Assembly: GCF_037975245.1 (NCBI RefSeq)
Contig: NC_092562.1
Coordinates: forward strand, 21,471,054 to 21,535,053
DNA length: 64,000 bases
Direction: 5' to 3'
From: Apostichopus japonicus
Taxonomy: Eukaryota; Echinodermata; Holothuroidea; Aspidochirotida; Stichopodidae
Shown here piece after piece: positions 12,896-25,337 of the stretch. The notes under the pieces were generated by a model. The model worked only from the letters and a program-made list of their open reading frames with translations, was not told where the DNA came from and made no database searches. The stretch's first letter is position 1. Each line of letters opens with the position of its first letter. The translations under genes and the position numbers were made by a program.

Positions 12896-14239
12896 CAGGG
12901 GCGTATCCAGGATTTTCCAATAGGGGGGGGGGGGGCGCCAGGCATGAATGATCGCCGTCCTGGGGGATGGGTCTAAGGGGAGGGGGTGTACAATTTTTGC
13001 TCTCGAAGAAGGGCTGAAATGCAAAATGGTGTCATATGCATGGGCGGCGATCCGTACTTCCGAGTAGGGGGGGGGGGGGATATGACCTTGTTGACTATCT
13101 AAGCGTAGCGCCACCATTGGTTGGCGCGAAGCGTACAAGAAAATTTTGGGATTAACAAACCCTCTAGATGGCCGGAAACGGCACTTCCCGAGGTTTCCAA
13201 GCGGCATATACCCAACTTTAAAATAGGGATGTCATGTCCGAAATATCTCATAATCAGGATCCAAAATACTTTTTTTTTAATTTCGGGTGTTATTTTGGGA
13301 AAATTGCCCCTGTCAATCTTGTTTCAGGCGCAACGTTAGAATGTTCGAGAGCTCTTTTATATTATTCGATGAAGAAAATGGCCTCATGTAGGCTATTATA
13401 GGCCTATACACATGCAATACACAATTACACATAGTTACATTCCTAGGTACCGATTGCTAGGGCATCCAGGTGAAACGTGTATTAAGCATTACCCTGCATG
13501 GTTACATGAGATTCTCAGCAGTTCGAGGGAACATGTACGTGTGTAGGCCTACTATAGGGCCTATATGAATACTATGAGGGTGCATATATGTACTATATCA
13601 ATACCGTGGGCGCAATAATACATTTTGTTGTTATAGGGCCAATGAAGCCTACAGTCAGCTATTTTTGCTTTATAAAGACGCTTTATTTGAAAAGATCGCA
13701 CTGCGTTTATGGTAGGCGAGAAATGAAGCTAAAAAAGAGCCGTACATTAACGAAGATGCATAAATGTAGGCATGAACATATTCTTATCCCTGGCATTTGG
13801 TGGGGGGGGATATGGTGCATTACATCCCCTCCACCCATTTTCATGGGGGGATATATCCCCCCTCCACCCAGGATCGCCGCCCATGGCCATATGTGATCCA
13901 TTTTTCGACCTTAATAATAAGCAACATTTCCAGTAAATATGGACACAAAATGCACAATTTAGTATGGCTGGCATGTCACTTAGTGTTTATAGTGATAATA
14001 CAAACACAATTACCATCTATGTTTCTAAAACTATTATGCCGCCGAACTTCGCCAGAACCTTTTTTTGGCAAACAAAAAATAAAGCATACGGGAGGGGGGG
14101 GGGGGGGTTGAGCGATCACTGACATCTCACATAAAGGTCGTCATGGATTGTTTTTTTTTTTTTTTTGCTAAACTTTTTTTTTTGGTGACGGCCAATAGGG
14201 GGGGCGCGCGCCTGTTGCGCCCCCCTGGATACGCCCCTG
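12896..14239. mobile_element. Composite hAT-type non-autonomous element (GGCGTATCCAGG ends)
   Basis: The left end reads CAGGGGCGTATCCAGG and the right end is its exact inverse, CCTGGATACGCCCCTG (14224-14239). The element sits in a GT-rich tract, so the target duplication cannot be fixed exactly (TGTGTGTG against TGTATGTG). It has poly-G just inside both ends and encloses a complete second element at 13039-13885. No transposase frame is visible. Assignment to hAT rests on the CA...TG termini and on related elements nearby that have clear 8-bp duplications. Confidence 0.78.
13039..13885 (+). mobile_element. hAT-type MITE, copy I (CATGGGCGGCGATCC ends)
   Basis: The termini are CATGGGCGGCGATCC and its inverse GGATCGCCGCCCATG. 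The flanks are GTCATATG (13031-13038) and GCCATATG (13886-13893), an 8-bp target duplication with one mismatch. The 847-bp body has G-runs next to both ends and the shared module at 13101-13193. It is closely matched, in reverse orientation, by 33472-34331. It carries no coding capacity and must have used a transposase supplied elsewhere. Confidence 0.88.
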
Positions 14240-14366
14240 GTGTATGTGTGTGTGTATCGCAGTTTCAGACAATGTATACACAAGAAGTCAATTTAGAGTT
14301 CAACGTTCAACGAGTCAGCGTTGGTTTTACTGCACGTGAACGCTTCATAAACTATACAGCAAGTTA

Positions 14367-14690
14367 ATGCTAAAAAAAGTGAAAAATATGGAGGGCCGGA
14401 AGTATCATTCCGCCCCCCCCCCCGCTTCGCAAGTCAGAAAACCCCTTTTTCATTTCCAAATGAGAAAAAAATCTCATTTGGAGCACCAAATTGCATCTAA
14501 GGCCAGGTGCGGAAAATGCAAAAGTTTTTACAAGATGGAGTGGGTGTTGAAGTGTACTACATTGCACCAAATTGCATCTGAGGCCACCTGGAAATGCCAA
14601 AAAATACAACCCCTCCCCTTAGACCCCTCCCCCAGACCGGCCATCAGTCTTCAGCCCCCACTCAAAAGTACCTTCCTACGCCACTGCGTA
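14367..14690 (-). mobile_element. Fragment of a hAT-like element ending CAGTGGCGTAGG
   Basis: On the minus strand the sequence starts CAGTGGCGTAGGAAGG, at about 14687 leftwards. It has C-rich interior and an internal direct duplication: CACCAAATTGCATCTAAGG at about 14484 and CACCAAATTGCATCTGAGG at about 14566. A second G-rich sequence starts at about 14681, CACTGCGTAGGAGGGGG, head to head with it. The far end and target duplication were not found, so limits are approximate. Confidence 0.45.
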
Positions 14691-15138
14691 GGAGGGGGCT
14701 GGGGGTGCAGCCCCCCATGATATATTTTTGTGAAAAATCGGGCAATATGCTGAGAATTGTTTGGGCACCTACTGAAAGAAAAAAAAGTTTCAATGGTTAA
14801 AGTTATATTATTATTATCATTATTATTGTAACGACTTCCCCAAAAATGGTAATAACACGGCAAATGATTGTATGTAATTGGCATGCGATGTAATAATCGA
14901 TACATGCCTATATGATATGTACCTTAACATGTTGGTTAAAGTTAAGTTATATTTTTCGGGCAAGTCGTTAGAGCCCCCCCCCCCCCCCCAACCCGAACCA
15001 AATTGGGCTCTATATACGCCTATGATTATGAGGAACAAGTGAGTAGGCAGTCTGTTCTATCCGAGGAAACAAACAATCGTGAAACTAGTATGTGTGATAA
15101 AATAATAGGTATTTTCTATAGGCCTACCCGGTAAGATA
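14691..15138. other. Intergenic, transposon-like remnants
   Basis: G-rich start (GGGGGCTGGGGGTGCAGCC) resembling the leading part of the repeat near 30530, then AT-rich sequence with a short ATT run and a poly-C run at about 14974-14988. No gene seen. Confidence 0.45.
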
Positions 15139-15190
15139 TCGTATACCATCAATGATACGAAGGATCCTTCGTATCATTGATGGTATACGA
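15139..15190. repeat. Perfect 52-bp palindrome without spacer
   Basis: Two 26-bp arms, TCGTATACCATCAATGATAC plus GAAGGA and its exact reverse complement, meet at a central GGATCC (15162-15167) with no loop. The match ends sharply on both sides. It could form a cruciform; its origin is unknown. Confidence 0.95.
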
Positions 15191-15302
15191 AACATCGATA
15201 ACTTAACATTATTTGTTTTAATGTGTGTGTTGGTTTGATTGGCCAAGGAGACCTTCGTTTATATTGTTGGCCAAAGCGGGCAAAACTCAGGGACTAATGG
15301 CA

Positions 15303-16440
15303 TCATGTATTCGAATATATATACCATTAATTCCAGCCAATCACACAACAGGTTGATATCGAATATATGGTAACATTAAATCGAATTCATAGCACCATTA
15401 AAGCATATAGCTTAACTTTAAACCAACCATGGTGGCAGCTTAGATTCTCCACTAGCATCTGCCGATAAATGCATGCACTCCTTCCGCCATTAAAACCCGT
15501 ACTTTACGGTTTACTGTATTGAACCATTTAAAGTACTCGTATAGGGAAAGCTTCGGAGCGCGCGGCGAGAATGTGACTTGTGGGCTACTGTTAGGTTGAG
15601 TATCTAAATAAAGTACTATACTACTGCTGACGATTAGCTAGTTAGCCTAATAGGAGGCCTAGGCTTACTTACATTACAGTGTTAAACTTATCCAGGCATG
15701 CATTATTATTATTTCATTCATGATACAAAAAGTTTACGCGGAAATAGTCTTAAAATCTATATAGATTTGAATGGGATGCCAAGTGACAATAAGGTCTCGA
15801 CCGCTAGAACCCCAGAAAAGTGAAAACAAAACTATAGATCTAGTGTAAAAACGATGGTCACCCTGCTAAATTATGAGGACTGTACGGTGCCAGTATAGAA
15901 ACTATATATAGACCCTGTTATATGCCTTCGACGCAAATTCTCTGCAACTTGGGGGTGGCAGATTTTCGCGGGTCTAATTTTTTTAACGTACGCTGATTGG
16001 CCTAAGCCTATATGCCTCTTGAATTATCGGCGGGTTGATTTGTTGACGGAAGCAATGTATCTATCGGCGGAAGCAGTGCATTTATTGGCGAATGCCAGTA
16101 GAAAATCAATGCTGCCATTGGTTGGTTTAAATGGGGAATAATGGTACCACAAATTCAATTCAATGGTACCATATATTCGATTCAATGGTACCATATATTC
16201 GCTTCAATGGTACCACATATTCCATTTAATGGTACCATATATTCCATTCAATGGTACCATATATTCCATTCAATGGTACCATATATTCCATTCAATAGTA
16301 CCATATATTCCATTTATAATTGCACAATATAATCGATATCACACTACATTTTGATTAGTTGCAACAATTCCATGGAATTAATGATACCATATATTCGAAT
16401 TACTGTAACCAATAACTTGAATATATGGTACTATTAATAT
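15303..16440. repeat. Region of dispersed, inverted copies of an ATGGTACCATATATTC motif
   Basis: Degenerate copies of the unit of the 22-bp array occur on both sides of it. Minus-strand copies lie at about 15308-15335, 15356-15380 and 16418-16438; plus-strand copies lie in the array and at about 16372-16400. The rest is AT-rich single-copy sequence with no gene seen. Confidence 0.55.
16139..16318 (+). repeat. Tandem array, 22-bp unit CAATGGTACCATATATTCCATT
   Basis: About eight head-to-tail copies of a unit with a central GGTACC and ATATAT run between 16139 and 16318. Variation is at the CC/CG after ATATT and at C/T before AATGG. Because 22 is not a multiple of 3, all frames cycle through the same peptide words (MVPYIPFNGT-like), so the open frames here are a by-product. 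Confidence 0.95.
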
Positions 16441-16670
16441 ATTACCTTTTGTCCACTGTGGCCAACCATATACGTACAACATACCAGAAGCTTCTACCAG
16501 CAATGAGGTCACACAACCGCCCTATTGATCGGTTTTAACATGATGAAACGTATACGAGCAGGGTTTAGTCAGCTAGCTGGGCAACTCTATACCCGTTATA
16601 TGAAGTGACGTCACACATTTGAATACACGCATTATTTGTGCATAACACCAAAACAAGAAACGTGCTGCAT

Positions 16671-16924
16671 TTAAAGGTATGCTGTATTGCACCCAAATAT
16701 GCTAGATATTCAAATATGGTCACCTTTGGTCAAAATTCTAAAACTGGTTTTATTACAATCTTCGAGAAAATTTTCCTCACCGTGGGACATTCAATCATCT
16801 TGTGTGTTCCTTAAAAGTGTCTGAGAACAATTTGGAGAGGAGAGACCTCCAGGAATGTTCTTTTTGAAAACCTTGTAGCATTTATAGCGTGCTATAATTT
16901 GGGGCCTATACTGACTACCTTTAA
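16671..16924 (+). mobile_element. TTAA-flanked MITE family A, copy 1
   Basis: The element is 246 bp between TTAA at 16671-16674 and TTAA at 16921-16924. Its ends are AGGTATGCTGTATTGC and, inverted, AGGTAGTCAGTATAGGCCCC, so they are imperfect inverted repeats. The same sequence recurs at 48054 and 60330. TTAA duplications are typical of piggyBac-type transposons; that assignment is inferred from the flanks alone. Confidence 0.8.
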
Positions 16925-19479
16925 GATTTCCTCCAGTGATCATTTCTGTCCATAGGTTTGCATCGGTTTTCACACGTGCTTACGTAAGTTTGTAGAATGT
17001 TCAACTTTGATCAACGTTATTTAATTTAGTAGTATTGGGTGAAGAAAGAAGAATGGGAAGGATGAGAATTATTCAAGGCTTGATTATAGTCAGGTCACTG
17101 ACTTGTTTCAATGATACACTTTGTGTTGACTTTGTGTAGCTACAGGGGAGGGGGTTTCACACTCCCCCTCCTAATAATTGGACTTGAATCTTCAATAGTT
17201 GGAAAATCGGTGGTCAAAAAACATGACAGTTGGACAATTTTATCTATGTAACAACTTTTAAAATAATTTAAGCTGATCGCACTCTTGGCAGGGTAATTCT
17301 GATTTTGAGTCAATAATATTAGGCTATTTCTAATATTTCTAATTTTAGGCTTATCTTATTACAAGATTTGACGAAATTCGAACTTACAATGAACCGAAAT
17401 CTTGTTTCTAACTCCTTGTACAACCCATAATGAACTTTAAGCAAAATAACGTGAAACCCACAATAGCATAATATTTCACATTATTGATATAGGCTATGTT
17501 CGTTAAAACAATTTTTTATTTTTTTATTACTTTTTGAGAACACGCTCTGGTGTATTATTGTTGATCACTATTTTACGACTTCTGAACAAGAAATATGCTT
17601 TTTCGGCATACCCCAAAACTATACAGAAACCCTTTAAATGAGATGACAACCATAATTTCAAAGTTATTTAGTGAAATTTTTTCGCAGGAAATTTCCAAAA
17701 TGTATTCATATACCACGGAATAATTGAGGACAAGTTGAAAACCAATTGAGGATGCATTAATCTCACGTGTTCCCCTGAAACAATCCATTATATTTGGGCA
17801 ACGCAAAAATGTATAGTTTCAGTTGAAGTAATGATTCACCCCCAGACAGCAAGGCGATGATTCAATACATTACCAATGAAATTATTCTTCTACCAAGACA
17901 GTACATGGACTAGTTACGAGCCTAAGTCTCGATTTACGCTGTCGTCTTCGAAGTATATGGAAACGTTTGCCCTATAAACGGCCCGTTTTCGGAGAATTAA
18001 ATGCTGTTGTTGTGCACAGGAAGCGTTGCGGTTTTCACTCTTCGAAATTGTTGTGAGAGCACTGCACACTGTGCTGTGTTCAGACTAGCCGCCCAAAGAT
18101 GGACTTCACAAATTTCTTACGATGCTTTTGATTTGCTGGTGAAAAGTACGAGCCTTAATATTGACCAATCAAGTTAAATTTTATACCGGTATCACTAGAG
18201 AGAAGAGTCAACGAACTTTCTTTGGCATATAGGAAAGAAATTCGTTACGCAATGACAATACCAGCAAGCACAATGTAAGCATTTTTTTATTTTATATTTT
18301 ATTTTAAGCATTGAGAGATATAGGGACATTTTGAAGACGTTCACTGCTTTCCGAAGTGGTTTCACTTTTTCAGATTAAAAAGTACGGGGTTTATTTTACA
18401 CGCATAATAATTAACGACACATTATTGTAAAGAAGACACAATATTCTTCAAACTGACATAAGAAAGAGTTTTCTGAGTGCTATACTTTGAAAGTTATGAA
18501 AAGAGTAAGCGCGAAATGTGTTTACTTTGTAGCGATATTTGCTGCGTAACGGGGTGCTTGTGCCGAGTTCCGCAATGATTCCATGGGTCTATGATTGATT
18601 CCAAACGCAGCAGCGCGTGAAACCAAACGAAAACGTGCAATCGGTCCATACACATGCATCAGTAAAACTGTAGACCGACTAGACATCAACAGTGAAATCA
18701 TATATGATTCGTGTAGTGGTGTGTCTCGTGGTCGCTTCACAAGTAATGCATATTCATCCACTAAATACCGATACTCACCAAATAAAGACACACAAACTGT
18801 AGGCTTACAGCCATTCTTTGCATTGTTGCATCATCTAAACTCTTTGAAATCACACAAATACACGTATAATCAATATCCAACCTGAGCCTTAAATGAATGG
18901 TATGCTGACACTAGGTTGACGCCAAATCCGTGTGACATTTTATTCCGTAAGTTATCCTTTATAGCGGCGTGTCAACCTTTTTTTGTAGATTCAGTTTGCA
19001 CCGAGAGATTTTCTCAGCAAATCATCGTCTTAGCCATGTTAAGAAAACACTTAAACATTTCGATATGACCTAATTTCAAGTCGTTTTTATGTCTAAGTTT
19101 TAAGATATGCGAATAACCCTTTGCGTAACAACCTGTTGTACAGTGATTACTTTAATCAGGTGTTCTACTAAATCCCTTTCGTTCAGATTGTATAGCTACT
19201 AAAATCTATTGTCCTTGCTTTTCACATGCTTGTCTCAGTATACCTCAGTATATGAAAGAGCTAAACCTATATCCAGTCCTTTAAATATCGCCTAAGTATA
19301 ATCTTATTTGCCTGCCCATTACTAGTTCATTGTTGCATGGCATTGGCCGTCTCTTATTATCTGAGTGACCTTTTTTGGACTAAAGTAGCGGTTTTCAGTG
19401 ATATTATCTTATACTTATTGTTTGGTACAAATTATCCCGCTGTAAGTTCTTTTAACTTAAAATACCTAATAGGCCTATA

Positions 19480-19546
<67 letters not shown>

Positions 19547-22500
19547 ATATATACTTTTACACTATTATTAACATATTATCAAAATCAATGACTGACCGTA
19601 ATGACTAAAGTTCCTAACTTTAGTGACGACACAATTGGGACGCCACCAACTCTTTCGATTTACCCACCTCAAGTTAACCACCACAATTATTACCCACCAC
19701 AAAGAGGAGTGAACACGTACACTCTATACTGCTGCCCTTTTTGACGTCATACAAATCCCATTTACATTTATTTGATGCTATACCAATTCCATACAGAGGC
19801 CTACCGCGGATGCCCTCAGTACCAATCCAATCACTTTCACTAACAGAACTGTATTTGACTCGCGTTTGAAGGGGAAATTTCTGATGTGATGGGGGCGGTA
19901 TAAACAATGTATAGTGGTTGGATTGCAGGGCGCCTTTGGTTCCCCCAGGCAGCTCGAATGTCTCCCATAGGCCGACGCATCAATCCTTGCTCTTTTTTTT
20001 CCAGACTTATTTTGGAGCGAAGAATAACTACCTACTGCCCCACCCCGTCGCACGTCAAACGAACGAACACATCCTCGATAATTCCTACGCTACTGTTCGC
20101 AGTATAAAACCTAGCCTTTGTTGAGGCGTATCGGCCAATTTTTCTTTGCCAAATGCGCTGGGTCGATCCTTACTATCATCATCACGCCGTGAGTGATTCG
20201 TTCCTGTGATTGGACCGGCCTCTACTTGTCTACTTGTCACGACACCATAACAGTTATGTTTTGTTTTCAGGTCCCTTGTTACAAAGTTATATTTCAACTT
20301 TGACAAAAGATGCAAATATGATTGGTGCATTTCAGGTTAACATTCGCTTTTTGAAAGTCACTATTGAGTACCTTAATCTCTAAACCCATCAAAAATAAGA
20401 ACAAGAAAACTACGCAAATAATTTCAGAAAATCTATTCAGCCTTAGCTTTCTAAGATATAAGTTTCACATATTATGGAAAGATGTGAAGCGTATATGTGT
20501 AGAAAGGGAAGGAAAATATAACAGCCGTAGCATTTTCCTATTTTTATGTAGAGCTGAGAGACTCATCCGCGCCGCTGAGCAGACTCGGCTGAGGCTATAT
20601 GAAACCCTGTAGGCCTATGACGTAAACTATGACCATGTCATATATGCTATATAGACAATGCCGACGTTTCTAAATTTAGAACAACGAAAATCTATAGCTC
20701 AGCAAATTCGTTGCTCAAAACTTTCGTTCGATGAGAAAAATGTGATTAAAAGTTGATGGAAGTACTAATGACCTTGTTAATTAGTCTTTGTCCATTAGTT
20801 GAAGGAAGTCAACGCGTCGTCCATGTTTCCTTCCTTTAACCTTATCTTAATGAGTTACTTGTCAATCGGTGAGAAAAAATTATTTTGTGTTATGTCAATC
20901 TTTAATTATTAAAGATCGTGACGTCATTGAAATAGATTAAGTGCCTTCTCCCGACGTTCTTGTTGATATTCTTTACATTTCTTCTTTATATTCAGTTCCG
21001 AAACTGTTTCGGTTTCAGTTCCTTGATATGAAGCAACAAAGTAAATTGAAGTCACGTTTTCTTAAGATGTGCGTATATACTGTGGTTGTTGTTGTCTGGT
21101 CGTACGTAGCCTATCAGGAACAGAGAGCTATACTCATTGGAACTAGGCCGCTGGTGGCCAATTTACACTTTATTGATGACTATTATTAAAATAAAACCAA
21201 ACAAATATATAGGTTTCAACTACGTGAGGTGGAATACTCCAAAAACCTTTATATATAATATAGTTCTTGTTTGAATATTGAACCAGCATTGTCACGTTTT
21301 AGTCCTCTCTAAATTAATATTTTAACTGAATATTTTGGATTAAAACGTCTTGTTGTCGTGGTGCGGTGTTGTTTGAAAACTAGAGCGTAGAGTCAGGAGG
21401 CCACCACTATAAGATTCATCTCGAGGAAGCAATATTTTAAAAACACCTTGTCCCACTTTTATACGTATGCTGTATACTAATTAGAAGAAAAATGCGAATT
21501 GTCATTCGTTTCTAGGCTAACGATCTATCCAATGGTGAATGTGATGAGTGGGAAATGTTAGCGGGGGGAGGTTAGGGGGGAGCTTGACATGGCTATTCAA
21601 CACTGCTAAGTGTGTTATAATGAATCTGATTTACAAAACGTTATCCACATTTACAAAACATTATCCACATTGCTTTGATTAGCAAATTCGATACACCTGT
21701 CCATTCAAGGAAGTCCTTTGTAATTACTGAAGCCAGCCTCATTTGTACAAGGTGAATGCTGAGAGGAAATAGAAGGATATGCATGTGGGTGAGAGATCAA
21801 GAAGGGCAGAGAGAAGAAAAATAATCCACGAAAGAAAATCTCGAAATAAGTTTGGCGCACTCGACCTTAATTCCTAACAAGGGGTCATTGCTGAGAACTT
21901 GACCATTTTGCAGGCTAAAGTACGCAGCACATATTTACTATGGTTGGTGAAGTGACATTCTGGTCGATCTTCTGCCATATGATATTATAACGATGTTCCA
22001 TGGGATGGCTCATATCGTTATTCTCACATATTTAGGCAGATTATACGCGGAAAGCTGATTTCCGAATTGACGACAATTTAAAACATATATGACTTACCCA
22101 TTGGCATATATAGCAAGAGCCATTCATTACTGCACAACCAATGTTGTCATTATCCTACGAAATATGTCACATGTTAAGGTTAAATGTGAAACACTAGCCC
22201 ATCCTACCCCCCCCCCTCCTTCGCCTACACCTTCCCTACTCTCTTTCCCGACAACGTCTACGTTAGCTGTCACTGAGTCCAATGGAATTAGGTAGAGTCG
22301 TAATTATTCTCATTTTTATTCATCTGTTCTTTTCTTAAGCTTAGAGATCTTTATGTAGCGTACAAGCTTCCGTACGTTCTTCTGTCCCGGATTTACTCTC
22401 GGACGGAAGTCCTCGAACAGTAATTCAATCGGTTTGGGGATTCTCCCCTGTTATTACCTCCTCCGATTGCCTTACAGTTGGTTGCACACGTGACCGTGTA

Positions 22501-23801
22501 TTGTACCTCATTGTTGCGAACCTGTCGGAGAAGATTCCTTTGACCTGACGCAATTGTCGAGGAGGCTTGTGACTGCACTGTATTAACTGGTGGCGGTACC
22601 AGTAGCCTACCGGTACTTACCTTAAAGGGGTACGGTTTACTCCAGTGAGCTCTACTGATGTCTACGGTATATGAGGCGGGAAATTGTAAACCCAATTTTC
22701 TTTGGCAACAATTGCTACGTTAAATTTTGATTGAAATTCAAACGTCTCATTCGTTGTACCAAAAGCAGCTTGCTAGTACCAGGACTTCAATAAAACTTAT
22801 AAAATTATAATTACCACATGATCAGATTAACTCGCATGATTGTTGAACGTGTTCAGTAAGATAGTCATGCATCCATCAAAACCCACCCCTATCCCACACC
22901 ACCACCCATTACTTTAATGACTCACAAACTCGTATTTCACTTCCCATCAGATTCACCCTAAAATTGAATATTGAAATTTTGTGGGGGCTTAGTGCATCCT
23001 CACCGCTCAACCCCCCCCCCCCCCTTAGCCCGCCTGTCACTTTCTATTGACTTGCATCATTATTTGTATTATTTTGACCTTTCACCTATATATGTACAAC
23101 TGAAGTTTGACTATCAGATGTTTGAAGCATTCAGGCAGCCACAATATTAATTTCTTGGCAGACTTTCAGAATAATTCGGGAATAATTAATCTGAACATTT
23201 GACCAAAACAAACTGATGACTCCTCTCTTCTGTAGGACCCACCAAAAGGGATTCATTGAGATTGAAATTATTCCTATAGATTAGTTTCATTTAGATATTT
23301 TACTCTCGTTTTACACGTATATAAATGTTCGCCGACACAACGAGCCAGCAATATTGCAAATTCTGAGTAGAAAATGACCTATAAATTTGTCATTGTGATC
23401 GTTCCAAACTAAAATTAATGTAATAAAAGCGAAAGTTTCGTTTTAGATATTTATTGCAGTTCGTTGCTGATAGTTCATCGCTTTCAATAAATCTTTGTTA
23501 AGCTGTCGAATAATAAACGCCTCCCAATACATGAAAGTGTGTATGGTATAGCCTACATATTGTCACAGGAATTAATATCATTATACAACCGGCTTATAAC
23601 TTTCGACCGTTCTAGAGAGAAGACAGAATACAATTTGATACCCTCTCACGCCCACACCTCTTCCCTACGAACACACCCTTATACCTCATCCTAATGAAGT
23701 TTCTTATCTTCCTCTATATTACTTAACAGTTTCCCGACATTTACAAGGAAACTATTTTATATAGACATTACTGAGTTGTAGAGTGTTATGTAAACCACTC
23801 G

Positions 23802-23803
<2 letters not shown>
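16925..23803. other. Intergenic, no gene seen
   Basis: Mostly single-copy AT-rich DNA with one long TA run (19484-19543), some poly-C runs (for example 22208, 23012) and a short G/C inverted pair near 17144-17170. Short open frames near 18522-18791 and 19778-20330 have neither splice context nor recognisable similarity. Confidence 0.55.
19484..19543. repeat. TA microsatellite
   Basis: About 30 uninterrupted TA units. Confidence 0.95.

Positions 23804-23862
<59 letters not shown>
23804..23862. repeat. TA microsatellite at a transposon insertion site
   Basis: About 29 uninterrupted TA units end exactly where the element with ends CAGGCGCGTATCCAGG begins. The TA run resumes on its other side at 25309. 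Confidence 0.95.
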
Positions 23863-23865
<3 letters not shown>

Positions 23866-25308
23866 GCGCGTATCCAGGGGGGCGTTGGGGGCGCGCGCCC
23901 CCCGGGTAAGAAAAAGAGGAGAGAAAAAAAGAGAAGAAAAAAGGAAAAAAGAGGGGGAAAAAAGAGGAGGAGGAGGAGAGGAAGGAAGGGAAAAGAAAAA
24001 GAAGAAAGAGAGAAAAGGGAGAAAAGGAGGGAGAAAAGAAAAACGCCAAGACACCGGGAAGAGAAAGAGGAACAGTGACATCATTACAGCGCTGATCCCT
24101 ATTATACACACAGGGTAGCTAGTGACGGATCAAGGGTTTCGGAAGGGGCGTGTGCCTCACCCTACCCCTTACACCGACAACTCCATTTTTGACGTTTCCA
24201 TTTTTCCTCTCTCACTCGTGATCTATATACTATATATGGTCTATACCATAACGCGTGTGTGTGTATATATGCCTTAAACAATTGTAGAATTGTGTTATGA
24301 AACCAACTGTGGCTGGTCTCGAACTCGACCGTGTCGTCGGGGAACATGACGCATTTCGGGAAGGGGGCGACCGCCCCCCCCTTCAGCATATTTTTTTTTA
24401 TGATATTGCTAGTTATTTCAAAATTGAAAGTGCTCAGATGCAACTTACAAGGCATGGGAAGTGTCATTTCCAGCGATCTGGGAGGCATTTCCGGCAAAAT
24501 TTGCTTTCACGCTTCGCGCCAACAAATGGTCCTGGGTAGTACCATTTCCAGCGACCTGGGAGGGATTTTCGGCCAAACTTTTCTTGTACGCTTCGCGCCA
24601 ACTTATGGTGACGCAACGCTTAGATACTTTGCCTACAGGCATCACCTCTCCCTTGGCAAATTCCTCGCTACGCGCCCGGTGTTCGAATTTGTAAAGCAAA
24701 CAGCAGATATCACATCATATCAGTCAGCATGAAAATGGCGTTCCAGGATGAACAGCCTCAAAACTGTCCGACTTGCCCGAAAAAAATAACCAAAAATTTT
24801 CGCGCGCTCCGCGCGCGTTCAACATGTTCATGTCAATATCATATAAGCAAGCAGCGGTTGTTAGCCTACATTACATGCCATCGTGTACCGTACGGTCCGT
24901 CAAAGTTGCGCAGTGTACCGCGGGATGATAATGTAAACAACCAAATGTCTTATGCGGATGGAGAAAAAGCATGGAGGTCCAATTATGTCAAAACTATATT
25001 TTACATTAGTCATGGAGAATAAGGGACTGCACCCCTCGCCTCCTACGCCTATGTGTGTAGTGTCCGGTTTCGGAGTTTTATAAAAGCCGTTATATGGATG
25101 GAAAAAAAAACTATTGGGAAATACTTCGTTCTCAGGCAAAAAGTGTACATCTGGTTGGTCATTTCAAGGCCGAGAAGTACCATTTCCGGTGATCTGGGTG
25201 GTATCAAAACCAGAAATTTTCTTGAACGCTGCGCGCCAACCGATGGTGGCGCTCCGCTTAGATAGTAATTCGCGTCCCCCGGATTAGAAAATCCTGGATA
25301 CGCGCCTG
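23863..25308. mobile_element. hAT-like non-autonomous composite inserted in a TA tract
   Basis: It begins CAGGCGCGTATCCAGG and ends with the exact inverse CCTGGATACGCGCCTG (25293-25308), a perfect 16-bp inverted repeat. TA tracts flank both sides, so the 8-bp duplication cannot be read. Inside are a purine-rich AGGAGAG stretch (23910-24070) and three minus-orientation copies of the shared GCGCCA module (24457-24529, 24531-24632, 25170-25265). No transposase is visible. Confidence 0.82.
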
Positions 25309-25337
25309 ATATATATATATATATAATATATATATAT
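25309..25337. repeat. TA microsatellite, right flank of the inserted element
   Basis: An interrupted TA run that is probably the right half of the tract at 23804-23862, split by the insertion. Confidence 0.9.

Noticed and set aside
16139-16318. CRISPR-like regular repeats
   Set aside because: The 22-bp units are directly adjacent with no unique spacers, and the genome is eukaryotic.
23752-24118. Three long overlapping frames, Ser/Phe/Pro-rich on minus and Lys/Glu/Arg-rich on plus
   Set aside because: They arise from a TA tract joined to a purine-rich stretch inside a non-autonomous transposon.
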